Position numbers and translations under genes: made by a program
IMG/VR virus record: IMGVR_UViG_3300018080_000086
Location: 1 to 30,637 of that record
DNA length: 30,637 bases
Strand: one strand, 5' to 3'
DNA from: a virus
The notes under the pieces: model-generated
The model's input: only the letters and a program-made list of their open reading frames with translations
Told to the model about the DNA's origin: nothing
The model's database searches: none
Shown here: in pieces, positions 6,225 to 14,739 of the stretch
How the letters are laid out: each line of letters starts with the position of its first letter
Position numbering within the stretch: the stretch's first letter is position 1

Positions 6225-6923
6225 ATGGAGCGGAAGCGTGCCCTGATCTATCTGCGGGTATCGACCCGCGAGCAAGTTGAAAACGGGCTGAGCCTGGATA
6301 CGCAGGAGGAGCGGCTCTTAAGCGGCTGCGAGTTCTTCGGCTACGAGGTGGCGGGCGTGCTGCGCGAGAGCGGAGTCAGCGCCGGCAAGCCGCTGAAGAA
6401 CCGGCCGGCGGGCAAGCGCCTGCTGGCGGCGCTGGCGGCGGGCAAGGCCGATGTGGTGATGGCGGTCAGCCTGGACCGGCTGTTCCGCAGCCTGATCGAG
6501 TGCGGCGAGCTGGTGAAGGACTGGGATCGCCGCGGCGTGGTGCTGCGGACGCTGCGGGAGGGCGTGGACACGTCGAGCAGCATGGGCCGGTTCCTGGTAC
6601 ATATCGCGGCGAGCGTGGGTCAGATGGAACGAGAGCAGCTTGGTGAGCGGGTGAGTGAAGTGCTACAGCACAAGAAGCTGCGCCGCCGCCGGTACACGAA
6701 GCGGGTCTACGGGTTCCGCGACGAGCACGGGCTGATGGTGGAAGTGCCGGCGGAGCAGGCGGTGATCCGCCGGATGATCCGGCGCCGCAGCGAGGGCGCG
6801 AGCCTGAAGGCAATCGGCGAGGAGCTGATGGCCAAGGGCTGCAAGGCGCCGAACGGCGGCAAGCGCTGGCACCCGGAGACGGTGCGGCGGATAGTGGAGA
6901 ACGAGATCCATGCCGGAAGCTAA
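6225..6923 (+). CDS. Short serine recombinase (resolvase/invertase-type), 232 aa
   Basis: A site-specific recombinase using a serine nucleophile. The N-terminal catalytic domain starts with ALIYLRVSTREQ, with Ser13 as the likely nucleophile next to Arg11. It continues with VSLDRLFRS near 81-89 and a long helix region (GRFLVHIAASVGQMEREQ). The C-terminal part WHPETVRRIVENEIHAG matches only the beginning of the recombinase domain of large serine recombinases and then stops. It has no zinc ribbon or coiled coil, so it is between small invertases (about 180-200 aa) and large integrases in length. It is the first gene of the late operon and overlaps the next gene. It could act on sites in the region just upstream, or be a regulator. 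Function is inferred from family only. Confidence 0.88.
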   Translation: MERKRALIYLRVSTREQVENGLSLDTQEERLLSGCEFFGYEVAGVLRESGVSAGKPLKNRPAGKRLLAALAAGKADVVMAVSLDRLFRSLIECGELVKDWDRRGVVLRTLREGVDTSSSMGRFLVHIAASVGQMEREQLGERVSEVLQHKKLRRRRYTKRVYGFRDEHGLMVEVPAEQAVIRRMIRRRSEGASLKAIGEELMAKGCKAPNGGKRWHPETVRRIVENEIHAGS

Positions 6924-7266
6924 GAGCAAAGCACCGGAGGCGCCCGCGGCCCCGAAGTACCCGCAGATGCCGGAGCCGCTGGAAGCGAAGGACCGCGAGA
7001 TCCTGGAACTGATCGACTGGCACTGGCGGTGGGTGACGAGTCAGCTGCCAAGCGGCAAGCACTCGCTGGCGATGCGCAGCGACGCGATGATCAAGAACAT
7101 CGGCGTGCGGATCGACCTGCTGAAGGTGGAGCGCGGCGGCGCCGGCGCCCTGGGACTCAGCCTGGATGAAGTATTGGGAGCACTGAGTGCGGAGGGTCGC
7201 CCCCCGACAGTTGACGATGGCGCGGGTGGAGAGAATCCTGCGCCTGCTGCTGGCGGTGACGAGTAA
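6910..7266 (+). CDS. Putative terminase small subunit, 118 aa
   Basis: Called mainly from position: it lies directly upstream of, and overlaps, the large terminase gene. Small terminase subunits recognise the packaging site and hand the DNA to the large subunit. The N-terminus is Pro/Ala/Lys-rich and probably flexible. The middle (AKDREILELIDWHWRWVTSQL, MIKNIGVRIDLLKVE) is helical. The C-terminus is Gly/Ala/Pro-rich. No classic HTH was recognised, so it could be another small packaging-associated protein. It overlaps the end of the recombinase gene by 14 bases. Confidence 0.55.
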   Translation: MPEAKSKAPEAPAAPKYPQMPEPLEAKDREILELIDWHWRWVTSQLPSGKHSLAMRSDAMIKNIGVRIDLLKVERGGAGALGLSLDEVLGALSAEGRPPTVDDGAGGENPAPAAGGDE

Positions 7267-8491
7267 CCTGCCGGAGGACGACCGGCCCGGCTGGTGGCGG
7301 CCCTGGCAGCCGCAGATCCTCAGTTCCCTGCTGGCCCATCCGCGGGTGATCCTGCAGGGCTGCCGGCAGGCGGCGGGCAAGAGCTACGTGGCCGCCCTGT
7401 GGGCGGCGATCTACATCATCTGCGGCTACCGCGTGGCGATCGGGATGCCCTCGCTGCGGCAGTCGAGCCGGATCCTGCTGCGGCGCATCCTGCTGTGGAT
7501 GCTGTGCGTCGAGCAGGTGATGGGGCTCAAGCGCCGCACCAACAACGTGCTGGAGGTGGAGTGGAACAACGGCGGCGGCCTGATGGCGCTCTCCACCAAC
7601 GAGGCGGCGGAGAAGGGGGTGCAGGGCTACACCTGCGCGCTCTTGGTCATCGACGAGGGGCACGAAGCGCCCAATGATATGTTCGGCGCCTACTCCCCGC
7701 TGCCGGCGATCGCGCTCAAGCGGGGATATGGCTCGATCCTGATCCTCGGTGTCGGCGGACCGCAGGACACGGTGATCGAGGCCAAGAAGCCCGCTGGCTA
7801 TCACCTGGAGTTCTGGGACGACGAACGAGTGCTGGCGCTGGATCCAAGCTGGCGCGACTACTTCGAGCAGCAAAAGCTGGAGCTGAGCCAGGACGAGTAT
7901 GACAAGAACTTCCGCTGCCTGCCGGTCAGCGCGGGGCAGCGGCGGGTGTTTTTGCAGCTGGTGGAACATGCCGTGCCGCCCGGACCGGTGAAGCCCGAGC
8001 TGTACTTCGCGATCGACGTGGGGAAGATCGTGGACACCACCACGCTGCTGGTGGTGGAGCAGCGCGGTCCGGCGGCAAACGTGCTCAGCGATCGCCGCTG
8101 GCGCGGGACCAGCTATATCGACCAGGTGCAGGAGGTGGCGGCCTTCATCGACGAGGGCTACACGTTCAATCCCTACAACGTGGCGGTGGAGACCAACGGT
8201 CCGGGCGAGGTGTTCCTGGACGCGCTGCGCCGCGTGTATCCGTTCAGCGGGGCGCGGGGGGTGAAGACGACGGACAGCCCGGGCAGCCGCCGCAAGACGC
8301 TGTGGATCCAGCGCCTGCAGCGCCGGGCTGAGAAGGGCCTGCTGGGGGTGGTCAACCCACAGCTGCGCGCGGACCTGCTGAGCCTGGCCTACGAGGTCAA
8401 GGAGGACGGCCGGTATCTCTGGCCGCACAACGACAACCTCAGCGCCCTGTGGGTGTTTGAGAGCAATACCATGCACGCCGTGGGGGTGTGA
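7187..8491 (+). CDS. terL: Terminase large subunit
   Basis: The packaging motor: an ATPase that pumps phage DNA into the prohead, with a nuclease that cuts it. The Walker A-like motif is GCRQAAGKS at 58-66 and Walker B is ALLVIDEGHEA with Asp156 and Glu157. The C-terminal RNase H-like nuclease has Asp277 in YFAIDVGK, Glu335 in VAVETNG and Asp416 in WPHNDN. The GTG at 7187 has GGGAG at 7176-7180; an ATG at 7217 is an alternative giving ten fewer residues but no well-placed ribosome site. At 434 residues it is of usual size. It overlaps the small subunit gene and is followed within two bases by the portal gene. Confidence 0.93.
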   Translation: MRRVAPRQLTMARVERILRLLLAVTSNLPEDDRPGWWRPWQPQILSSLLAHPRVILQGCRQAAGKSYVAALWAAIYIICGYRVAIGMPSLRQSSRILLRRILLWMLCVEQVMGLKRRTNNVLEVEWNNGGGLMALSTNEAAEKGVQGYTCALLVIDEGHEAPNDMFGAYSPLPAIALKRGYGSILILGVGGPQDTVIEAKKPAGYHLEFWDDERVLALDPSWRDYFEQQKLELSQDEYDKNFRCLPVSAGQRRVFLQLVEHAVPPGPVKPELYFAIDVGKIVDTTTLLVVEQRGPAANVLSDRRWRGTSYIDQVQEVAAFIDEGYTFNPYNVAVETNGPGEVFLDALRRVYPFSGARGVKTTDSPGSRRKTLWIQRLQRRAEKGLLGVVNPQLRADLLSLAYEVKEDGRYLWPHNDNLSALWVFESNTMHAVGV

Positions 8492-8492
8492 A

Positions 8493-9584
8493 ATGACACT
8501 CGAAGTGAAGGCCGGACAGGCTGCCGTGGCCCGCAAATGGGAGTTCCAGCCAACGCAGCTGGGGCGGGACATCTATAACAAGCGGTCGATCACGTCGCTG
8601 GCACGCTCGCCGGTGGACGACCTGGTGAGCTTCGTGATCGGCGGGGTGACGGTGGTCAAGGGCGAGCCACCGCTGGAGCTGAAGGAGTTGGCGGAGCGGC
8701 GAATCACCCAGGGCTCGATCGTGATCGAGCAGGGTGACGGCGGCCCGCAACTGGTGGACGACGTCTACGCGCCGTCACAGAGGCGGTTCTACCAGTACCT
8801 GCGCGATAAGCAGGGCCGGATGGACCTCGTGGTGCCGGATAACAACATGGATCGGGTCTACACGAAGGTGACGCGGGTCTTCGAGGTGTCGGGCTCCGGC
8901 TGGTCAGAAAAACTGGTCGAGCAGCTGGGGGTGCCGGGGCGCGAGAAGACGGTCAAGGCCGTCGAGGGACCGGAGCTGGTGACCATCGACAAACAGCAGC
9001 TGCTGGTGTTCCCGGGCGGGCGCGGCCCGCTGTACTGGGCGCAGCATACGTTCAACGCGATCGAGGAGAACGCCCAGACCCAGCGCCACGTGATGACGGG
9101 GATCAACCTGCTGCCGATCATCAGCGGGAACGTGGGCAGCGCCGACGAGGCGAGCGCGGCAATCAACAGCGCCAGGAACGCGATCATCTTCCCGGGCGAC
9201 GTCAGCGTGGACCGCGTGATCAGCAACGCGGTGATCGGGCAGCTGATCAAGGAAGCGGCGGAGCGGCGCAGCGACTATATCGATGCGATGAACACGGTCG
9301 AAAAGGACACGCCGGAGCGGCCGGTGGCGGCGGACCGCGAGCAGCGCAGCCGGGCGATGACGCAGTTCGTGAACGATGAACGCAAGGCACTGGCGAGGAT
9401 CATGGCGGTGCTGGGGGTGGAGCTGCAGTTCGACCCGTTCATCGTCAAGACCGCCGCCGAGCGGAAGCTGGAGGGGGAGATCCTGCAGATGGTGGAGATG
9501 GAACTGACGCCCGAGGAGCGCAGCCGCAAGAAGCGGGAGCTGGTGGGGCTGCCCGAGCGTGACAAAGTGCCTGTGGCCCCATAA
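8493..9584 (+). CDS. Putative portal protein, 363 aa
   Basis: Called from position between the large terminase and the scaffold/capsid genes, and from general character: a mixed alpha/beta protein with an ERRSDYIDAMNTVEK-like helix and a C-terminal acidic/basic helical tail (LEGEILQMVEMELTPEERSRKK) common in portals. The portal is the ring at the capsid vertex through which DNA passes. The ATG at 8493 follows GGGGGTG and overlaps nearly with the terminase stop. At 363 residues it is on the short side for portals. No unique motif proves the call. Confidence 0.6.
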   Translation: MTLEVKAGQAAVARKWEFQPTQLGRDIYNKRSITSLARSPVDDLVSFVIGGVTVVKGEPPLELKELAERRITQGSIVIEQGDGGPQLVDDVYAPSQRRFYQYLRDKQGRMDLVVPDNNMDRVYTKVTRVFEVSGSGWSEKLVEQLGVPGREKTVKAVEGPELVTIDKQQLLVFPGGRGPLYWAQHTFNAIEENAQTQRHVMTGINLLPIISGNVGSADEASAAINSARNAIIFPGDVSVDRVISNAVIGQLIKEAAERRSDYIDAMNTVEKDTPERPVAADREQRSRAMTQFVNDERKALARIMAVLGVELQFDPFIVKTAAERKLEGEILQMVEMELTPEERSRKKRELVGLPERDKVPVAP

Positions 9585-9593
9585 TGCCGTACG

Positions 9594-9626
9594 CATCACG
9601 CAGGGTAGGGCTTGACAGAGCGTGAT
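9594..9626. promoter_or_regulatory. Operator-like site and inverted partner around the -35 of P3
   Basis: An exact CATCACGCAGGG lies at 9594-9605. An inverted GCGTGAT at 9620-9626 sits in the promoter spacer, so the 7-bp arms ATCACGC and GCGTGAT flank the -35 hexamer with an 18-base gap, unlike the 10-base gap at the other bipartite sites. Confidence 0.6.
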
Positions 9627-9640
9627 AATCAGGGTATAAC
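9612..9640 (+). promoter_or_regulatory. Sigma70-type promoter P3 inside the head gene cluster
   Basis: TTGACA at 9612-9617, a 17-bp spacer and TATAAC at 9635-9640. It lies in the 75-bp gap between the portal and scaffold-like genes. The -35 context GGGCTTGACAGA is the same as in P2. It would give extra transcription of the scaffold, capsid and downstream structural genes. Confidence 0.78.
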
Positions 9641-9659
9641 CCAAAGCGAGGACGCCGAG

Positions 9660-10325
9660 ATGGCGAAGAACACGAAGAAGGAATACAGCGCCGAGGAGAT
9701 CAGCGCAGCCCGCAGGAAGCTGGCGGCGGAGCACGGCGTGGACGACGATCTGGCGACGCTGGTTACGGGGCAGAGCCCCGAGGAGATCGAGGCCCAGATG
9801 AAGCTGGTGGGGGCGCTGACCAAGCGGATCCCGGCGGCGCCGACTGAGGAAGATAGGGACGACGATAAGCCGAAGGACGAGGACCAGACCACGGAGGGCG
9901 GCAAGTTCGACCCGGTGATCTTCGACCAGATGCTGGACAAGCTCATCGGTCGCTTCGGCGAGGAACAGGTTCAGCGGCACCTGGCGAAGCGCCTGGGGGT
10001 CGACACGCTCAACAAGAAGATGGCGGACTGGGAGCTGAGGACGGCGCGGGCAGAGCTCGCCGCCAAGCACAAGCTGACTCCCGAACAGGCCGCCGAGATT
10101 CCGGGCAGTACTCCAGAGGAGCTGCGGCGGAACATGGAATGGGCCGCGAAACAGACGGAGGGTGCGGCCCAGGATCAGCGCGCGGCGGGAGCCCAGAGCG
10201 GCGGCTCCGCGCGGATACCGATGCGGACAATCGCTGGAGGCGGGGCCAGGGAGCCCAAGACCGTCGAGGAGGCCGAGGCGGCCTTCGACGGCGTACCCCC
10301 GGCCTTTGACACGCGCCAGCGTTAA
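9660..10325 (+). CDS. Putative scaffolding protein, 221 aa
   Basis: Likely the prohead scaffold, placed directly before the major capsid gene, where scaffolds usually lie. It is highly charged and helical with no hydrophobic core: Lys/Glu-rich N-terminus (MAKNTKKEYSAEEISAARRK), a central acidic stretch (EEDRDDDKPKDEDQTTEGG), then helices and a Gly/Ala-rich tail. The ATG at 9660 follows GAGG at 9648-9651; upstream in-frame codons lie within promoter P3 and are unlikely to be translated. It is led by its own promoter. The call rests on position and composition. Confidence 0.6.
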   Translation: MAKNTKKEYSAEEISAARRKLAAEHGVDDDLATLVTGQSPEEIEAQMKLVGALTKRIPAAPTEEDRDDDKPKDEDQTTEGGKFDPVIFDQMLDKLIGRFGEEQVQRHLAKRLGVDTLNKKMADWELRTARAELAAKHKLTPEQAAEIPGSTPEELRRNMEWAAKQTEGAAQDQRAAGAQSGGSARIPMRTIAGGGAREPKTVEEAEAAFDGVPPAFDTRQR

Positions 10326-10408
10326 GCGGCAGAGCCGCACGACAAGGCAGAGCCTGCATCAACGGCTCAGAGAGCCATGTGTTCTGACACCCAGGGAAGG
10401 AGTCATGC

Positions 10409-11269
10409 ATGGCGGCATTTGGCACCAGAACGGAGCGCTTCACCGAGCTGTTTAACGCCCTGTTGAAAAGCGACGGTGGGATGCTCAACATGCTCAACGA
10501 CACCGCGATGGTGCCGGAGGGCGCACAGGCCGGCGCGATCACGACGCGGATCACCACGGCGGTGACGCTGCAGTCGACCACCGACGGGACGCCGCTGGCC
10601 AACAACGCGGCGCGGACGGAAGTGGGGCTGACGGTGTTCGAGGGCGTGCACACGATCTCGCTGTTCGAGTACGAGCTGCGCCAGTTCGACGGCAAGGCAG
10701 AGAAGAAGGAGGTCAAGGCCTTCGTCAGCGCGGCGCGGGTGGCGGCGGAGACGGAGATCATCGCGGATTTTGTGGCGGGAACACCGGGAGCGACGGAGAC
10801 GCTGCCGGCCGGCCAGATCAACTTCGGAACGGACGGCACGGACGCGGAGGCCTACACCACGATCGACAAGCTGGACCAAGCGATCGCCTACGTGGACGTG
10901 AACACGGCGGGCGCTGAGGATGGCCAGACATTCATCGTGGTGCCCAAGGCCTGTTACGGCAAGCTGATCAGCCTGCGCGGCGTCAGCCGGCTCAGGGGCG
11001 ACTTCGATCGTGAAGGCCGGCGGTGGTACTACCAGGGCTACCCGATCTTCAAGACGAGCGTGACGACGAACTTCGGCGGGGCCAGCAAAGCGGCCGCGTT
11101 CGTGGTCAACGTGGACGCGGAAGCGCTGGTGTGGACGGATATGACGATGCCGACGGAGGAATTCACGCACCACAGCGACAACATGTGGAAGCTGTTCCTC
11201 AACACCTACGGCTTCGCGGGGCTGATCCAGGCGTCGCACTATGCCGAGGTCGCGAACCCGTCGAGTTAG
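10409..11269 (+). CDS. Major capsid protein (HK97-like fold expected), 286 aa
   Basis: The main shell protein. It follows the scaffold-like gene after an 83-bp gap and has a strong ribosome site (AAGGAG at 10397-10402). The composition fits capsid proteins: few Cys, many short beta-prone segments, and VAAETEIIADF, TFIVVPKACYGKLISLRGV and YYQGYPIFKTSV, like the spine-helix and P-domain strands of HK97-type shells. It has no sign of a fused protease, and no separate head protease gene was seen, so the shell may mature without cleavage, or the protease was not recognised. The call is position plus composition. Confidence 0.72.
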   Translation: MAAFGTRTERFTELFNALLKSDGGMLNMLNDTAMVPEGAQAGAITTRITTAVTLQSTTDGTPLANNAARTEVGLTVFEGVHTISLFEYELRQFDGKAEKKEVKAFVSAARVAAETEIIADFVAGTPGATETLPAGQINFGTDGTDAEAYTTIDKLDQAIAYVDVNTAGAEDGQTFIVVPKACYGKLISLRGVSRLRGDFDREGRRWYYQGYPIFKTSVTTNFGGASKAAAFVVNVDAEALVWTDMTMPTEEFTHHSDNMWKLFLNTYGFAGLIQASHYAEVANPSS

Positions 11270-11275
11270 CAGATC

Positions 11276-11776
11276 ATGGCAGGAACCATCAACGAGTTCA
11301 GTCTGACGGACGAGGTCAAGCGGCGGCTCGACGACCTCAGTGGCGAGTGGTTCGACACCGACACCACGGAGGTCTATCGAGGGTTCCTGCTGGATCACGT
11401 GCTGGCCGATGAGAGGGAGTACGAAGTGACGAAACGCGGGACGGGGATCTTCACCTGTAGCACGGTGGAGAGCCCCGTCGCGCTGATCTGTACGGACAGC
11501 CCGCAGTTCACGGCGGAGGACGGCGTGACCTACAGGCTGTACAGCCTGGGGCTGAAGATCTACGTGACGGCCAGCGCCGCGACGGCGAGCTCGATCAGCG
11601 TGACCGGCGTGCGGGTGAACTTCCGCGAGGCCAGCGCGCGGCTGTTCGAGTACCTGGCCGGGCACGAGGCGCAGAAGATCAGCGAAAACCTGAGCGACCA
11701 CAGTCACAGCCCGGAGGACGTGGCGGCGCGGCTGACACTGATGGCCTCGCGAATCCGCGGGCCGATGGGAATCTGA
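11276..11776 (+). CDS. Putative head-tail connector protein, 166 aa
   Basis: Lies six bases after the capsid gene, where siphoviruses carry head-completion or neck proteins. The N-terminus is helical (EFSLTDEVKRRLDDLSGEWF), the middle is beta-rich and the C-terminus again helical (FREASARLFEYLAGHEAQKISE). That alpha-beta-alpha plan fits adaptor proteins, but no exact family is recognised. Confidence 0.55.
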   Translation: MAGTINEFSLTDEVKRRLDDLSGEWFDTDTTEVYRGFLLDHVLADEREYEVTKRGTGIFTCSTVESPVALICTDSPQFTAEDGVTYRLYSLGLKIYVTASAATASSISVTGVRVNFREASARLFEYLAGHEAQKISENLSDHSHSPEDVAARLTLMASRIRGPMGI

Positions 11777-11787
11777 AGGAGCAATCA

Positions 11788-12174
11788 ATGCTATACACCA
11801 TGACGCCGATTCAGCTGACTGAATACGGCAAGAAACACTGGCTGGTGGACCTCGGCTGCGAAGCGCCGAGCGGCGGCCGGCAGGTGGCGCGGACGGAAGG
11901 GCTGGACGGCGAGACGCTGTTGTTCGACAGCCGCGCCGAGGCCGAAGCCTGGATCAAGGCCAACCCCGACTGGGTGCAGACGACGCGGAAGCACGTCACC
12001 CCCGGCAGCCGCGGGTCCGGCGAGTGGGCGGACACCAGTGTCAAGAAGCTGCGGCCGCTGATCGCGGAGTGCACGGACGTGAACAAGCTGCGTGAGTTCG
12101 TCGAGACGGACGAGCGGAGCACGGCGGTCAAGCTGGCGGAGGCGCGGATCGCGGAGCTGGAGGACGCTAGCTAG
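11788..12174 (+). CDS. Hypothetical protein in the head-tail joining cluster, 128 aa
   Basis: Unknown function. The ATG at 11788 follows AAGGAG with good spacing. The N-terminal half is a short alpha/beta domain (GKKHWLVDLG, RAEAEAWIKANPDW). The C-terminal 45 residues (KKLRPLIAECTDVNKLREFVETDERSTAV) look like a small SAP- or Rho-N-like helical module often appended to phage structural proteins. Such modules can bind nucleic acid, but this is only a resemblance. Confidence 0.65.
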   Translation: MLYTMTPIQLTEYGKKHWLVDLGCEAPSGGRQVARTEGLDGETLLFDSRAEAEAWIKANPDWVQTTRKHVTPGSRGSGEWADTSVKKLRPLIAECTDVNKLREFVETDERSTAVKLAEARIAELEDAS

Positions 12175-12176
12175 CT

Positions 12177-12407
12177 ATGCCCAAGCTGATACCAGTCAAG
12201 GCGGGCACCTATGAGCCGGTGTTCGTGAAGATGGACGATGGCAGCGTGCTGTGCGACGACGGCAAGCCGGCGGAGTTCAGCCGGCGGGAGGCGCTCTGGA
12301 CGAGTTGCCACCGCCGGCCGCTGAAGGAGTGGCTGGCCGGCAAGGGCCGCACGCGCAAGAAGGTGAAGCTGCCGGGCGAGAGCAAGGCGACCGGTGGCGG
12401 CGCCTAA
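12177..12407 (+). CDS. Small hypothetical protein, 76 aa
   Basis: Unknown function. It starts two bases after the previous stop. The first half contains GTYEPVFVKMDDGSVLCDDG, which looks like a beta hairpin; the second half is basic (KGRTRKKVKLPGESK). Its end overlaps the start of the next gene. It may be a small neck or assembly factor, given the neighbours. Confidence 0.6.
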   Translation: MPKLIPVKAGTYEPVFVKMDDGSVLCDDGKPAEFSRREALWTSCHRRPLKEWLAGKGRTRKKVKLPGESKATGGGA

Positions 12408-12804
12408 GCACCAGTGGGGCAAGCTCAACTGGGCGCTGAACCTGGAGAAGCTGGTCAGCGCCTGGAAGCGGGAGCTGGCCGGCAGCAGCCGCAGCCACCG
12501 GCTCCAGCGAGTCCTCAAATTGAAAAGTGTGCGCGGCACGGTGAAGGACCGGCTGGTGCTGACGGTGCGGGCGGTGCCCTATGCCCGGATCCAGGACCAG
12601 GGCGGCCGGGTGCCGGCGAGATCGGCAAAGCCGCCCAGGCGGGTGATGCGGTTCAAGGCCAGGGACGGCCGGATCCTCTACCGCCGCCGGGTGAAGGGCT
12701 TCACGATGAAGCCCAAACACTGGGTGCGGAAGGGGTTCGACCGGTTCTGGAAGGCCGGCAGCTATCGCGGCGCCAGGCCGCTGGCGGTGGGCTGGAGTGA
12801 CTGA
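12394..12804 (+). CDS. Putative HK97 gp10-like neck/tail protein, 136 aa
   Basis: Called from position between connector and tail-terminator genes and its strongly basic, Arg/Lys-rich sequence with VPYARIQDQGGRVP, a segment like those of gp10-type proteins (an aromatic-Ala-x-Ile motif followed by Gly-Gly). Such proteins join the head to the tail tube. The start is a GTG at 12394 inside the previous gene; the stop overlaps the next ATG. Confidence 0.6.
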   Translation: MAAPKHQWGKLNWALNLEKLVSAWKRELAGSSRSHRLQRVLKLKSVRGTVKDRLVLTVRAVPYARIQDQGGRVPARSAKPPRRVMRFKARDGRILYRRRVKGFTMKPKHWVRKGFDRFWKAGSYRGARPLAVGWSD

Positions 12805-13214
12805 TGGCAAGTAAGTACGGCGCAGTCAGGGCGGCGATCGCGACGGCGGTGGCCACGGCGGCCACGCTGAGCTACTGCGGCGACTCGGCGCCGACCAAGA
12901 AGACGACGTTCCCATACGCCTGGCTGACCTTCAGCCAGGCGGAGTACGAGGTGAGCAGCGGCAACAGCGAGCTGCTGATCAAGCTGCCGTTCAGCATCGA
13001 GGTGCACGGCAAGAATGACGAGCAGGTGCAGACGGCGGTGGAGGCGATCGACGGACTGTGGCTGTTCAGCGACTCGGCGCTGACGGCCCTGCAGGCCGCC
13101 GGGGCGCAGTTCTGCTATCCCCAGTACTGCGCGCTGCCCCAGGCGAGTGGTGAGTCGGACAAGCACAGCTTCGCCGTGCTCGAGATGATGGTGCAAATCG
13201 GGAGGACATCGTGA
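12804..13214 (+). CDS. Putative tail terminator/completion protein, 136 aa
   Basis: Placed directly before the tail tube gene, the usual place for the tail terminator that stops tube growth and joins the tail to the head. The N-terminal helix (YGAVRAAIATAVATAATL) and the following strand ELLIKLPFSIEVHGKNDEQVQTAVEAIDGL give the alpha-beta layout of gpU-like terminators. The start overlaps the previous TGA and the stop overlaps the next GTG. Confidence 0.6.
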   Translation: MASKYGAVRAAIATAVATAATLSYCGDSAPTKKTTFPYAWLTFSQAEYEVSSGNSELLIKLPFSIEVHGKNDEQVQTAVEAIDGLWLFSDSALTALQAAGAQFCYPQYCALPQASGESDKHSFAVLEMMVQIGRTS

Positions 13215-14242
13215 CAACCGTGAGACTAATGTCTGAGAGCCAATTGCAGTGGGCCGCCGGTACGGTGGGCACCCCGGTGGCGAACGCGGCCTACGCGGTC
13301 TGGGGCCTGACGCCGACTGCCGAGTACATGGACATGATCGAGGGCAGTGCCCACGTCGGCTCGATGCAGCGCGGGCACAGCCGCAAGGGCAAGCGCTATA
13401 CCGGCGTCGGCTTCACCAGCCGGCTCCGCGGCGCCCACACCAGCGACCAGGCGCCACCCGAGGGGGCGCCACTGCGGGCCTGCGGGTTCAGCGAGAACTC
13501 GGGCGGCACCGGCAGCGGCAACCTGGCCTATACCTACATCCTGGCCAACCAGCGGCTGCTGACGGATACCCCCGCCGGCGCGCTGGACCCGATCGACCTG
13601 ACCCACAACGTCAGCCGGCTGGAGCGGATCCTGAAGGACTGCGTGGGCAACGTGCGGCTGGAGCTGGTGGCCGGTGAGTTCGGCCTGCTGCACTTCGAAA
13701 TGGCGGGCACGGTGGACACGGGCGAGGCGACCGATGCCAAGTCGAGCGCCGCCGAGGCCAACCTGGAAGCGCAGACGGACGGCAGCGCCGCCTACCCGTG
13801 GCAGAACTCGTCGCTGACGATCAAGGTGGGCAGCGACGGGGCGGTCAGCAGCCTGCTCGTTCCGAGCTTCGAGATCAACGCGGGCAACAAGATCGTGCAG
13901 CAGCCGGACGGCAACGGCGTCTTCGGCGTCAGCGCGGCGCGGCTGGCCGGGCGGCTGCCGACGGCGACGATCCAGGTGCGGGCCGACGAGGAGAGCGTGA
14001 TCAACTTCGAGGACGCCGCCGCCGCCGAGTCGATCATCGAGATCAAGGGGACGATCAACCCCAGCGGCGGGGTGCGCCAGATGATCAAGTTCGGCTGGCG
14101 GGGCTACATCCAGGGGATGCCGCAGCCGGAGGACGCCGACAGCCTGGGCTACTACCCGGTGACGATGGAGCAGAGCGAGACCAGCGGCGACGAGCTGTGG
14201 ATCAGCTGGGAGTCGGATCCCGAGTACACCTACCCGTTCTAA
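13211..14242 (+). CDS. Major tail tube protein, 343 aa
   Basis: The main protein of the tail tube, through which DNA passes. It has a typical tube-protein composition: many Gly, Ser, Thr and Ala residues, beta-rich, with few Cys. Features include an N-terminal GTPVANAAYAVWGLTP, a central GLLHFEMAGTVDTGEATD and LTIKVGSDGAVSSLLVPSFEIN, and a C-terminal YYPVTMEQSETSGDELWISWE. The gene lies between the terminator-like gene and the frameshifted chaperone pair, as in many siphoviruses. The GTG start at 13211 follows GGAGG at 13201-13205. At 343 residues it may include an extra surface domain. Confidence 0.8.
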   Translation: MTTVRLMSESQLQWAAGTVGTPVANAAYAVWGLTPTAEYMDMIEGSAHVGSMQRGHSRKGKRYTGVGFTSRLRGAHTSDQAPPEGAPLRACGFSENSGGTGSGNLAYTYILANQRLLTDTPAGALDPIDLTHNVSRLERILKDCVGNVRLELVAGEFGLLHFEMAGTVDTGEATDAKSSAAEANLEAQTDGSAAYPWQNSSLTIKVGSDGAVSSLLVPSFEINAGNKIVQQPDGNGVFGVSAARLAGRLPTATIQVRADEESVINFEDAAAAESIIEIKGTINPSGGVRQMIKFGWRGYIQGMPQPEDADSLGYYPVTMEQSETSGDELWISWESDPEYTYPF

Positions 14243-14244
14243 CG

Positions 14245-14739
14245 ATGGACAACGTGAGGAAACTAAGCGAGATCAAACCGCCGCGGCCACTGCTGCGGCG
14301 CCGGCTGCTGGGCGAGGAGTGGCCGGTGGGCGACGTGACGTTCAAGCTGCGGGCACTGCCGGCGGCGATGGACGCGCTGATCAGCACGGACACGATGGCG
14401 GGCAGCCGGCCCGGGGAAAACCTGCTGCTGACGGTGCGGCTGGGCGTGGTCGGGATCCTGGGCCTCTGCGACGAGGACGGCCTGGCGGTGCAGCCGAAGT
14501 TCGAGAAGATCGAGATCGCCGGCCACTACTTCGAGGTGCTGAGCTGGGAGACGCTGAGCGGGCTGACGGACGGCGAGGGTGGCGGCAGCCGCCTGCTGCT
14601 GGGGCAGCTGGCGCAGCGGATCATGGACCTGACCCGGGCCGGAGTGGAGGAGCGACAAGCGCAGGATTTTACTCCACCCGCCTCAGCGGCTTCCGATGCC
14701 GAGGAGGCGGGGGATGCAGCTGCGTCGGACGAACGGTAA
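14245..14739 (+). CDS. Tail assembly chaperone, G-like product
   Basis: The shorter product of the tail chaperone pair (lambda G analogue), which helps build the tail around the tape measure. It starts with an ATG two bases after the tube gene stop and is 164 residues. The body is alpha/beta (VGDVTFKLRALPAAMDALI, FEVLSWETLSGLTDG) and the C-terminus is Ala/Asp/Glu-rich. A second frame, one base back, is open over its end and continues to 14954, which is the standard arrangement for a -1 programmed frameshift. Confidence 0.78.
   Translation: MDNVRKLSEIKPPRPLLRRRLLGEEWPVGDVTFKLRALPAAMDALISTDTMAGSRPGENLLLTVRLGVVGILGLCDEDGLAVQPKFEKIEIAGHYFEVLSWETLSGLTDGEGGGSRLLLGQLAQRIMDLTRAGVEERQAQDFTPPASAASDAEEAGDAAASDER

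Noticed and set aside
5558-6280. A 240-codon open frame over the control region
   Set aside because: Its codon use shows no third-position bias, it runs through promoters and repeats, and it overlaps the start of the recombinase gene in another frame.
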